Source: CAYYMX01 sp964473045 | Lineage (GTDB): Bacteria; Pseudomonadota; Alphaproteobacteria; Methylaequorales; Methylaequoraceae | Reading direction: 5' to 3' | NCBI GenBank assembly: GCA_964473045.1 | Contig: CAYYMX010000003.1 | Span: forward strand, 1 to 42,123 | DNA: 42,123 bases | Shown here: positions 33,912 through 42,008 of the stretch, one piece after another | How the letters are laid out: the number at the start of each line of letters is the position of its first letter | Numbering within the stretch: position 1 is the stretch's first letter | Program-made: the position numbers and the translations under genes | Notes under the pieces: model-generated | What the model was told of the DNA's origin: nothing | The model's database searches: none | What the model saw: the letters and a program-made list of their open reading frames with translations, nothing else

Positions 33912-34631
33912 ATGTTAAAAAAAATTAAAGAGAATATATTAAAACGAACATTTATTTACAAGATTTACAGATATTTTAAATATAAAAATTATCCCAATAG
34001 ATCTTTTGCTGCATATGGTGAAGAAATTTTGCTAGCTAAAATATTTTCTAAGAAAACCAAAGGTTTTTATGTTGATGTTGGTGCACTCCATCCAGTTAAT
34101 GGATCCGTAACTTACAGATTGTATGAAAAAGGCTGGAATGGTCTTAATTTGGATCTAACTTTTGAAAATATAAAGCTGTTAAAGTTTTTTAGAAAAAAAG
34201 ACATCTCCATTCAAATGGCTGTTTCCTCCAGTTCCGGTCACATAAATTCTTACATTTTTGATGATGGATCAGGCTTAAACACTTTAGAAAAAAAATGGGC
34301 GGATAAGTGGAAAAAAATTATTAAAAAAAAATATAAAACTGTTAAATTACCAAAAACTACACTTAATAATTTAGTTAACAAGTACAACATTCCTAAAAAT
34401 TTTGAGTTGCTTAATATTGATGTTGAAGGACATGAACTAGAAGTTTTAAAAGGAATAAACCTAAAAAAATATAGGCCAAGAATTATTACTGTAGAAATTC
34501 ACGTCAAAAAAACATCAGAAATCTTCAAATCTCCTGTTTACAAAGTTTTAGAAAAGAATAAATACGATCTAATCTCTCATTACGGGATTACATCATTCTT
34601 CAAAGCATCTGAATTTATCTGCGATTTGTAA
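33912..34631 (+). CDS. FkbM family methyltransferase (first copy)
   Basis: A 239-residue SAM-dependent O-methyltransferase of the FkbM family. The core runs from AYGEEILLAKIF and GFYVDVGALHPVNGSVTYRLYEKGW (motif I) to LLNIDVEGHELEVLKGI and ITVEIHV. FkbM enzymes methylate hydroxyls on sugars or polyketides; in this glycan-rich neighbourhood a sugar is the likely target. A basic N-terminal segment (about 1-30) precedes the domain. It is only 11 bases from the end of the convergent radical SAM gene and opens the accessory region. Confidence 0.85.
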   Translation: MLKKIKENILKRTFIYKIYRYFKYKNYPNRSFAAYGEEILLAKIFSKKTKGFYVDVGALHPVNGSVTYRLYEKGWNGLNLDLTFENIKLLKFFRKKDISIQMAVSSSSGHINSYIFDDGSGLNTLEKKWADKWKKIIKKKYKTVKLPKTTLNNLVNKYNIPKNFELLNIDVEGHELEVLKGINLKKYRPRIITVEIHVKKTSEIFKSPVYKVLEKNKYDLISHYGITSFFKASEFICDL

Positions 34632-34642
34632 TTTATTTAATT

Positions 34643-36202
34643 TTATTTCTTCGCTACTGTATTAGCTAAGTTTGAAAACCATTTTTTTCTGACAAAAAAT
34701 ATTTCTGAAAAAAACTTTATATACCTTGCATTTTCTGAATTTGTTTTGAAATAATTAATAATATTCATTATTGGTCTCCATGGTCTTAGTAAAAAAGAAA
34801 AAATATAGAAGAAGCTAAACATTGCAATCATAAAATAATATATTTTTTTAGACGACAAGTTTTCAGAATAGGAACGGGTTCTTTGAGAGTAAAAACTAAC
34901 TATCTCGGAAACCTCTTCAAGATTTCCTTTTATATACCCTTTTGCTCTCAAATCATCATAATAGAGGGAACCTGGATACGGAGTAAATTGAGACACAGTG
35001 AGATCATCAACACCAATAACAGCAAGACTGAAAATCATTCTAAATGTTTCCATCATAGACTTATAATTATCTTCTGGAAATCCAATTACAATAAAACAAC
35101 CAACTGTTATTTTTGATTTTGCCAAAAGTCTGGCTGCCTTTAAAAAATGTTTGTAGTTAAGTTGTTTTTTTATTATTTTTCTTATTTCTTCAGAACCAGA
35201 TTCTGGAGCTAATGCAAGGTTTTTTAAACCTGACTTATCAAGAACCTCAACTAATTCATCATTAATTGCCTCGCATCTTGTGCCAGCAGGTAACTGATAT
35301 GAAATATCTAATTTTCTATTGATCAGTTCTTTGCAGTAAGAAATTAATTTTTTATTATTAACTATGAAGGTTGAATCCATAAAGTGAAAAGAATTAACAT
35401 TATATTTTTTCTTCATAAATTCCATCTCATCAACTAATCCTTTTGGATCTCGCATGATATATCTTTTAGTCCACATATCTAAGTTTGAACAAAAAGTACA
35501 CTCATATGGACATCCCCGACTTCCTAATATAGGGATTCCTCTTCCAAAGTTAATTCCTGTTACCTGAGAATGACCTATATATTCGTTAATAGCCCAACTA
35601 TCCCAATCAGGGTATGGAAAACTATCAATATCGTGAGTTCTTTTTCTTCTTGGAGTTTCTATTATTTCACCATTATTTTTTTTGTAAGCAATACCTTGAA
35701 TATCTTTAACACTTTTTTTTTCTGACAATTTTTTTACTAACTCAAGAAATGTCTCTTCACCTTCACCTACTACTACATAATCAATAAAATCATAAAAAAG
35801 TGTTTCTTTTATTTGTGCTGATGGATGTTCACCACCAAGAACAATTGTACAATTTGGAAAATTAATTTTTATCTCTCTTGCAATATCTCTAGCTAGGAAC
35901 CAAGCGTGTGAAAATAATGCTGTTAAACCAACAATTTTAACATTCTTAGGAATTTTTTGGATGATTTCTTTATTAGAAAGACCTTGAATCAATAAATCTG
36001 CATCAGGTTTCACTTTTCTTATTTTTGAAAGTGCTTCCCCACAAGCATCAATGCCAAAATAATCATATCCATTCTTTTTTAAGTAAGCGCCTATATAAGC
36101 CAAACCAATAGGTGGACTGGGACTTTGGATTTGAAGGCCAGAAGACAACTTTAAACCTTGGTGATTAATTAAGACTATTTCACCTTTTGAAAGTTTTTTC
36201 AT
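34643..36202 (-). CDS. B12-binding radical SAM protein
   Basis: A 519-residue protein. The N-terminal cobalamin-binding domain (about 8-165, PIGLAYIGAYLKKNGYD, VGLTALFSHAW, VLGGEHPSA, VVVGEGEETF) is followed by a radical SAM domain with its [4Fe-4S] motif C231-x3-C235-x2-C238 (SRGCPYECTFCSN) and the LAPESGSEEIRK and GFIVIGFPE-like strands. A hydrophobic stretch near residues 450-475 followed by a basic tail suggests membrane association. Relatives include methylases and lipid- or hopanoid-modifying enzymes such as HpnJ. The substrate is unknown; glycan or lipid modification is inferred from neighbours. Confidence 0.88.
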   Translation of the reverse strand: MKKLSKGEIVLINHQGLKLSSGLQIQSPSPPIGLAYIGAYLKKNGYDYFGIDACGEALSKIRKVKPDADLLIQGLSNKEIIQKIPKNVKIVGLTALFSHAWFLARDIAREIKINFPNCTIVLGGEHPSAQIKETLFYDFIDYVVVGEGEETFLELVKKLSEKKSVKDIQGIAYKKNNGEIIETPRRKRTHDIDSFPYPDWDSWAINEYIGHSQVTGINFGRGIPILGSRGCPYECTFCSNLDMWTKRYIMRDPKGLVDEMEFMKKKYNVNSFHFMDSTFIVNNKKLISYCKELINRKLDISYQLPAGTRCEAINDELVEVLDKSGLKNLALAPESGSEEIRKIIKKQLNYKHFLKAARLLAKSKITVGCFIVIGFPEDNYKSMMETFRMIFSLAVIGVDDLTVSQFTPYPGSLYYDDLRAKGYIKGNLEEVSEIVSFYSQRTRSYSENLSSKKIYYFMIAMFSFFYIFSFLLRPWRPIMNIINYFKTNSENARYIKFFSEIFFVRKKWFSNLANTVAKK

Positions 36203-36228
36203 AACTTAATAGCAAAATCAAACTTGTT

Positions 36229-36247
36229 TATATTAATTATTAATATA
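36229..36247. repeat. 19-bp AT-only palindrome upstream of the GT39-like gene
   Basis: TATATTAAT, a central T, then ATTAATATA form a perfect inverted repeat with 9-base arms in the 89-base gap between the divergent radical SAM and glycosyltransferase genes. It could be a regulator site. Because it consists only of A and T in an AT-rich genome, chance is a serious alternative. Confidence 0.3.
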
Positions 36248-36291
36248 TCCTATATAGGGTCATATTACATCAAATAAAGTTGTGAATATCA

Positions 36292-37653
36292 ATGGAATTG
36301 AAAAGCAAAGATTCATTTTTGTCAGATAAAATTTATTTTTGGTTAAAAATACTTGTTTGTCTATCTCCTGCTTTTTTTTGCTTAATTGTTTTTCTCACAG
36401 ACAATGTAAATTACGACAACTTATTTGAAGCTGAAAAATATACTAGTATAGCAAAATACTGGCTTGGTTTTAATGAGCAAGAAGTAATTCCACCTATAAG
36501 ACTACCAATGTATCCTCTTTTTATAGCTTTTATTTTTAAAATTGCAGGCGTTGACAACTTAAATGCTCTTTTATTTTGTCAATCTATTCTGGGGATTTTA
36601 ACATTTTATTTTTTAATTTCTATTTTAGAAAATTTAAGACTTTCTCGAAGCTATATAATTCTTTCTTCAATTTTATTTAATTTTGCTATAATTTTTAGAT
36701 TTTCTGTTTTCCTTCCTAACTGCTTTTTTATTTTTTGTTTTACACTTTTTGTATTTTTTTTTACCAAGTTTTATTTAACTAAATATTTAAAATTTTTTTT
36801 TCTAATGTGTCTTACTTATTTTGTTCTTCTACTAACAAGACCAATTCTTCAATTTTCAATCTTAACAACAATACCCTTTTTAATTTATTTTTTAATAAAA
36901 TTAGACAGAAAAAAAATAGTTAAATTTTGTCTAATATTTTTTTTACTTTTTTCATATATTGCTGGAGTAGGCACTCAAATACTTAGATATTATAATCACG
37001 ATAAATCCATGGCTTATACAACTCAATCCGGAGAACATCTTTTTTGGATAGTTTCTTGTTTGTCAAAAAAATATGCTTGTGGCACCAAAGATATGGATGT
37101 TTATGAGACTTTAAAAAATAAATATTCTACTCAAATTCAAACATATGAAAACCCAAATCTAGATAGAAAAAATCAAATAAAACTTGAAATAGCTAAGGAG
37201 CATATTCTTAAAAAAATGAATAAAGAAGAACTAATTATTCCTATTATTATCTCCTACGCCAAGGTAATATTTCACTCGACCTTAATAGAAATATTTGGTG
37301 CCTTTAAGCTTAACTCAGATGAGATCTACAGTTCTGGTGAAAAAAGTATTACAAAAAAAATGTCATCCATATTTTCAAATGCTTTTCATAATCCACTAAA
37401 TCTCATTTGGATTGTTTCTATATTTTTTGTGTTTGTTTTCAGAATAATTCAATTTTTTGGTTTTACATTTTGTTTTAGACATAGTGATTTGCAATTATAT
37501 TTAATCATTCTGTCAAGTCTGGCAATCACAATTATTGCCATTAGTGTTGGAATTGGTAACCCAAGATATAGATCTGATTGCGAACCTATACTTATTATTT
37601 TAGGTGCGGTTGGTATTAGTGAATTAAAAAAAATTATTTCCAAAAAAAATTGA
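36292..37653 (+). CDS. GT39/ArnT-like membrane glycosyltransferase
   Basis: A 453-residue polytopic membrane protein with about ten hydrophobic helices. After TM1 comes an extracytoplasmic loop with NYDNLFEAEKYTSIAKYW and RLPMYPLFIAF. This is the layout of lipid-linked-sugar glycosyltransferases of the GT39/ArnT (PMT_2) type, where an Asp in the first loop is catalytic and an RxPxYPLFLA-like motif follows. A soluble loop lies at about 245-320. These enzymes move a sugar from a polyprenyl-phosphate carrier to an acceptor on the outer face of the membrane. Donor and acceptor are unknown. The family assignment rests on motif and topology only. Confidence 0.62.
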   Translation: MELKSKDSFLSDKIYFWLKILVCLSPAFFCLIVFLTDNVNYDNLFEAEKYTSIAKYWLGFNEQEVIPPIRLPMYPLFIAFIFKIAGVDNLNALLFCQSILGILTFYFLISILENLRLSRSYIILSSILFNFAIIFRFSVFLPNCFFIFCFTLFVFFFTKFYLTKYLKFFFLMCLTYFVLLLTRPILQFSILTTIPFLIYFLIKLDRKKIVKFCLIFFLLFSYIAGVGTQILRYYNHDKSMAYTTQSGEHLFWIVSCLSKKYACGTKDMDVYETLKNKYSTQIQTYENPNLDRKNQIKLEIAKEHILKKMNKEELIIPIIISYAKVIFHSTLIEIFGAFKLNSDEIYSSGEKSITKKMSSIFSNAFHNPLNLIWIVSIFFVFVFRIIQFFGFTFCFRHSDLQLYLIILSSLAITIIAISVGIGNPRYRSDCEPILIILGAVGISELKKIISKKN

Positions 37654-37763
37654 AACTTTTTAGTGAATGAAATTTTACTTTTGTCATTTTGTAATCAAAA
37701 AATAAAATATTCTTTTTTAATTTGGATTCTTCTATATAGTTATCTATTTCTATCTTGATAGAT

Positions 37764-38711
37764 ATGAATTTTGATCTTTCAAATAAAATTATATGGGTTT
37801 GTGGTCATGCTGGCTTAGCAGGCTCTTCTTTATTAAGAAGGTTAAGTAGCGAAAAATGTAAATTAATATATGAAACAAAATCAAAACTTAATCTTTTAAG
37901 TCAAAATGATGTTGACAAATTCGTCAAAAAAAAAAAACCGAATGTTATAATTAACGCTGCTGGAAAAGTTGGTGGGATAGTAGCAAACATGAAATACCCA
38001 GTTGAATTCATACAGGAAAATTTATTAATACAAATTAATATCATCAAGGCAGCCTATAGCAATAGTGTGGAAAAACTTTTATTTTTAGGTTCCAGTTGTA
38101 TTTATCCTGCTAACTTTAAACAACCATTAAAAGAAGAATACTTTTTGAAAGGAGAGTTAGAAAAAACTAACGAATTTTATGCTTTAGCCAAAATTGCTGG
38201 AATAAAATTATGTGAGGCATACAGAAAGCAATATGGATGTGATTATATATCAGTTATGCCCACTAATTTGTATGGACCAAATGACAACTTTAATTCTGAA
38301 AGCAGTCATGTTCCAGCAGCCCTTCTTAACAGGTTTCATAATGCGAAAGTCCTAAAAGAAAAGGAAGTTACAATTTGGGGTAATGGCAAAGTATCAAGAG
38401 AATTTTTGCATGTAGATGATTTTGCTGATGCCTGTATTTTTCTTTTAAAGAGTTTTTCTGATAGTAAAATTGTAAATATTGGAACTGGAAAAGATATAAC
38501 AATTAAAGAATTTGCTACATTAATAAAAAAAGTTGTTGGTTACGAGGGTAGAATAATTTTTGACAACTCTAAGCCTAGTGGTGTAAAAAAAAAATTACTG
38601 AATATTTCTAAAATTAAAAGATTAGGATGGAAACCAAAAATAGATCTTTTAACTGGACTAAAAAAATATTATGAGTGGTATTTGACCAATCATAAAAGAT
38701 TGAGAATTTAG
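37764..38711 (+). CDS. fcl: GDP-L-fucose synthase
   Basis: A 315-residue SDR epimerase/reductase that converts GDP-4-keto-6-deoxymannose to GDP-L-fucose. It shows GHAGLAGSS (NADP-binding GxxGxxG-type), AAGKVGGIVANMKYP, FLGSSCIYP, the catalytic YALAK, MPTNLYGPNDNF, and SREFLHVDD with GTGKDITI. I start at the ATG at 37764; a TTG nine bases earlier is possible. The partner GDP-mannose dehydratase (gmd) is not in this window, so it must be elsewhere or GDP-fucose precursors come from another route. This links the region to fucosylated or deoxy-sugar glycans. Confidence 0.9.
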   Translation: MNFDLSNKIIWVCGHAGLAGSSLLRRLSSEKCKLIYETKSKLNLLSQNDVDKFVKKKKPNVIINAAGKVGGIVANMKYPVEFIQENLLIQINIIKAAYSNSVEKLLFLGSSCIYPANFKQPLKEEYFLKGELEKTNEFYALAKIAGIKLCEAYRKQYGCDYISVMPTNLYGPNDNFNSESSHVPAALLNRFHNAKVLKEKEVTIWGNGKVSREFLHVDDFADACIFLLKSFSDSKIVNIGTGKDITIKEFATLIKKVVGYEGRIIFDNSKPSGVKKKLLNISKIKRLGWKPKIDLLTGLKKYYEWYLTNHKRLRI

Positions 38712-38736
38712 TTGTAACTTTAAAAATTTTTTATGC

Positions 38737-40203
38737 ATGAGTAAAAATTCAAATACTGAAAAAATTATAAAATATTTTAATTCTGTTTCTGAGAATAGAA
38801 GCCGATGGCTAAAAAAGTCCAGATATTTTCATAAAGAAGATCTATTTATGTTCAAAGAACTTATTCCTAAAAACAGTAAAGTTCTGGAAATAGGTTGTGG
38901 GAATGGTCACTTGATTGGAAATTTAAGCGTAGATTTTAGTGTTGGGATAGATATTAGTGAAAAATTAATTCAAAAAGCCAGAGTCAATTACCCTAAAACT
39001 AATTTTCATAGTGGGTCTATTTCTGAAATCAAAAACATCTTAGATAAAAAAGTCCTCTTCGACTATATCATTGTTTGCGATACAATTGGATACTTGAACG
39101 ATATACAGGATTCACTAAATAATCTTCATTCTTTTTGTAACACCAACACCAGATTGATAGTAGGTTACTTTTCACCTATGTGGTCTCCAATTCTATCAAT
39201 GGCTCAATATTTAAGGTTAAAAATGCCCGATCTTAACCCACCTCTTTTTAGTACTGCTGATATCAAAAACTTTTTAAGAATATCAAACTTTAAAACATTA
39301 AGAGTAGAAAAAAAGATTATTTTACCTTATTCCTTTCTAGGACTTGGGAAAATAACTAACAGATTGATTGCAAATATCCCACTTTTCTCTAATTTGTGTC
39401 TTAGACAATATCTAGTAGCCAGATCTATAAATCAAAAAAATAAATTTTCACCAAAATCTGCCAGCATTATCATTCCTTGTAGAAATGAATATGGAAATAT
39501 TAGAGAAATTATAAAAAGAATACCTAGATTTTCAAAAAATTTAGAGGTTATATTTGTTGAAGGTAATTCCAAAGATAAGACGTGGCAAGAAATACAATCA
39601 ATTTTATTAGATAATAAATTGTGCAAGGGATTAACTGTAAAAGCTTTTAAACAGGATGGACATGGAAAAAAAAATGCTGTGATTAAAGGTTTTGACAATG
39701 CAACCAAAGAAGTCTTAATTATTCTTGATTGTGATATGACAGTGCCACCTGAAAGTTTATTAAAATTCTGGGAGAAGATTTCTAATGGTGATGCAGAATT
39801 TGTTAATGGCTCACGATTAATTTATCCAATGAAGCAAGATGCAATGCGTTTCCTCAACTATATTGCAAACAAAGTTTTTTCCCATTTGTTCAGTTGGATT
39901 TTAGGTCAAAAATACACAGACACCCTCTGTGGAACTAAAGTGATATCTAAATATAATTACTTTCGTCTCAAAAAAATTTCCAAAGATTTAAACCAGCTTG
40001 ATCCTTTTGGAGATTTTTACCTTATTTTTGGCTCATCCAGACTTAGCCTTGAAATGGTTGAAATACCCATTAGGTATGAAGCAAGGTCCTACGGTGAAAC
40101 ACAAATCTCAAGATTTAAGGATGGCTTAAAGCTTCTTAAAATGATCATTATTGCCTTTGCAAAATTTAAGATTATTGCCTTTACTGACAAAAAACTTGAC
40201 TAA
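38737..40203 (+). CDS. Methyltransferase-glycosyltransferase (GT2) fusion
   Basis: A 488-residue two-domain protein. Residues about 1-225 form a class I SAM methyltransferase (motif I VLEIGCGNGHL at 49-59). Residues about 240-480 form a GT2/DPM1-like glycosyltransferase (SIIIPCRNEYGNIREII at 243 onward, VEGNSKDKT, ILDCDMTVPPE with the DxD-type D331-C-D333, LCGTKV, and a C-terminal RYEARSYGETQISRF that resembles the DPM1/GtrB end). It may add a sugar to polyprenyl phosphate, feeding the GT39-like enzyme, and methylate the same or a related product; this coupling is inference. It follows fcl by 25 bases and converges on the yqaA-type gene with a CTAA stop overlap. Confidence 0.85.
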   Translation: MSKNSNTEKIIKYFNSVSENRSRWLKKSRYFHKEDLFMFKELIPKNSKVLEIGCGNGHLIGNLSVDFSVGIDISEKLIQKARVNYPKTNFHSGSISEIKNILDKKVLFDYIIVCDTIGYLNDIQDSLNNLHSFCNTNTRLIVGYFSPMWSPILSMAQYLRLKMPDLNPPLFSTADIKNFLRISNFKTLRVEKKIILPYSFLGLGKITNRLIANIPLFSNLCLRQYLVARSINQKNKFSPKSASIIIPCRNEYGNIREIIKRIPRFSKNLEVIFVEGNSKDKTWQEIQSILLDNKLCKGLTVKAFKQDGHGKKNAVIKGFDNATKEVLIILDCDMTVPPESLLKFWEKISNGDAEFVNGSRLIYPMKQDAMRFLNYIANKVFSHLFSWILGQKYTDTLCGTKVISKYNYFRLKKISKDLNQLDPFGDFYLIFGSSRLSLEMVEIPIRYEARSYGETQISRFKDGLKLLKMIIIAFAKFKIIAFTDKKLD

Positions 40204-40787
40204 TTATTTTTTATTAAAATTATAAGAATTAAAAGAACTACTAATAAAACCGAAAAAATATTTATATATTTTTTAATTAATAGTTTTGCATTTTCACCAA
40301 ATTTATAGAAAAAATATGAGATAAGAAAAAATCTTATTCCTCTAGAAATAAATGAAAAAATAATAAATGAAAATATTCCGATTTCCATTAAGCCTGAACT
40401 AATGCTTGTAATCTTATATGGAAATGGTGAAAAACCTCCTATGACAACTAATAGAGAACCATACTCATTAAAATCTTCTTTAAAATTTTCTATTTCGTCA
40501 ATTAATGTTGGTAAATTTTCCTGGACGAAGAAACTTAAATAATCCCATAAAAAAAAGCCAATATAATATGCGGTAATACCTCCAAGCACAGAGTAAATAG
40601 TTGTAATTAATGCAATTTCAATATATTTGACTCTGTTTGCTAAAATATAGGGGACTAAAAAGATATCCGTCGGAATAGGAAAAAAAATTGATTCTATAAA
40701 TGAAACAAAATATAAAAGGTTTTTGGAGTTTTTACTTTCACATTTTTTCAGAATTTTTGAAAATAAACGTTCTAATGAAATTTGCAC
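40200..40787 (-). CDS. YqaA/DedA family (VTT domain) membrane protein
   Basis: A 195-residue polytopic membrane protein of the VTT/SNARE-associated superfamily, YqaA branch. FVSFIESIFFPIPTDIFLVPYILA (membrane-re-entrant family signature with conserved E and P residues), YSVLGGITAYYIGFFLWD, and GFSPFPYKITSISSGLMEIGIFSF are clear; a final TM helix lies at about 170-192. Family members are linked to membrane homeostasis and lipid scrambling. In other Alphaproteobacteria such genes are often near dsbB; here it has the same orientation as dsbB-coq7 but is 6.4 kb away. Confidence 0.84.
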   Translation of the reverse strand: MQISLERLFSKILKKCESKNSKNLLYFVSFIESIFFPIPTDIFLVPYILANRVKYIEIALITTIYSVLGGITAYYIGFFLWDYLSFFVQENLPTLIDEIENFKEDFNEYGSLLVVIGGFSPFPYKITSISSGLMEIGIFSFIIFSFISRGIRFFLISYFFYKFGENAKLLIKKYINIFSVLLVVLLILIILIKNN

Positions 40788-40866
40788 AATAACTTTATAT
40801 CATAATTAAATTAATTATTTTAAACATTACATCTATTTAAAATAAAAGTTAAGGTTGAGACTTATT

Positions 40867-41742
40867 GTGATTAAAAATTTATTCAAAAAGATTAGAATTA
40901 AACTAAATTACTACCCTTCTATAATAAAATTTAGAGGAATTAAATTCTCAAATGTAAACAAATCAACACTATTAAAGGAAATTTATCTAACAGATTTTTA
41001 TGAATATGAAATAGTAAAGTTTTTTGATTATTTTAATTATACAAACTTTATAGATGTTGGTTCTAATATTGGATTTTTCTCATTATTTGTTAAAAAATAT
41101 AAAAATTGGAACGTCGAATCTTTTGAACCATATTTTAGGTCATTTGAGTTTGCTCAAAAATTAATGAAACTAAATAATCTTAATTACAAACTAAATAACG
41201 AGGCCATATCTTGCTCCAATGGAACCTCAAAGATTTATGTTCCTAATTCTAAAAAACGCTCACCCTTTAGTGGCTGTGCTTCTTTGATAAAACCTGATCA
41301 AGTTATGAGGAAGCTATATGGACGACAAACATGTGATGTCCTAAATGTTAAAACTAAGTCATTTAATGAATTAATTCATAAAAACCATAATAAAAACACA
41401 CTAATAAAAATGGATATTGAAGGAGTTGAGTTTGATACTTTATCATCTGTAAAAAATCTTAGGAAGATTAAGGAGGTTGATTTAATTCTCGAAATCAGCC
41501 TTCATGACAACAAACGATATAAACTCTTTAATTTATTAAAAAGTTCTGGGTTTAGAAGTTATCTAATGACCAATATTGGACTTATTCTTGAAGATAGACC
41601 TCTCACTCTTCCAAAGTATGACGTATTACTCGACTCTAAGAAACACGCACATAGAACTGTATGGAGAAATCACTTCTTCACAAAAAAAAGTCACAAAATG
41701 ATAGTGGAAAAAAATTTTGAAATATTTGGTCATAATATATAA
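40867..41742 (+). CDS. FkbM family methyltransferase (second copy)
   Basis: A 291-residue FkbM-type SAM methyltransferase: YTNFIDVGSNIGFFSLF (motif I), VESFEPYFRSFEFAQKLM, EAISCSNGTSKIYVP, then LIKMDIEGVEFDTLSSV and VDLILEISLHD. It is distant from the FkbM protein at 33912. The start is uncertain. A TTG at 40855 opens the frame, but GTG at 40867 is better placed relative to AAGG/GAG upstream, so I use it. It is the last protein gene before tRNA-Leu. The likely substrate is a surface sugar, by context. Confidence 0.8.
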   Translation: MIKNLFKKIRIKLNYYPSIIKFRGIKFSNVNKSTLLKEIYLTDFYEYEIVKFFDYFNYTNFIDVGSNIGFFSLFVKKYKNWNVESFEPYFRSFEFAQKLMKLNNLNYKLNNEAISCSNGTSKIYVPNSKKRSPFSGCASLIKPDQVMRKLYGRQTCDVLNVKTKSFNELIHKNHNKNTLIKMDIEGVEFDTLSSVKNLRKIKEVDLILEISLHDNKRYKLFNLLKSSGFRSYLMTNIGLILEDRPLTLPKYDVLLDSKKHAHRTVWRNHFFTKKSHKMIVEKNFEIFGHNI

Positions 41743-41921
41743 CAACTCACCATCATCGAAACTTTAGAACAAAATAACTAATAAACATCTAGTAATCTTC
41801 TGTAAAGATTATCATTATCAAATTTTTTGAACAAATTAACATTTCAAATTTTCCTATGAGTTATTTTTTATCTTTGCTTACAATTAAGTTTTATATATAT
41901 AATGAAGCCTTTAAAAAGTAA
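41743..41921. other. Non-coding gap before tRNA-Leu
   Basis: These 179 bases hold no convincing open frame on either strand. The only recognisable element is the candidate tRNA promoter at 41874-41903. No terminator hairpin with a T run is visible after the FkbM gene. Confidence 0.6.
41874..41903 (+). promoter_or_regulatory. Candidate promoter of tRNA-Leu
   Basis: TTGCTT (41874-41879) is followed after 18 bases by a perfect TATAAT (41898-41903). Transcription would begin near 41910, about 12 bases before the mature tRNA 5' end at 41922. Confidence 0.5.
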
Positions 41922-42008
41922 GCCCCTATGGCGGAATTGGTAGACGCCACGGATTCAAAATCCGTTGAACTTCGAGGCATGTCCGTTCGAATCGGGCTAG
42001 GGGTACCA
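41922..42008 (+). tRNA. tRNA-Leu (anticodon CAA)
   Basis: An 87-base class II tRNA. The acceptor stem GCCCCTA pairs with TAGGGGT (first pair G-U). The D-arm contains AATTGGTAGACGC, typical of leucine tRNAs. The anticodon stem ACGGA/TCCGT closes the loop TTCAAAA, giving anticodon CAA (codon UUG). A long variable arm follows, then the T-arm with TTCGAAT, discriminator A, and CCA encoded in the DNA. It is the end point of the glycan region. Confidence 0.95.
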
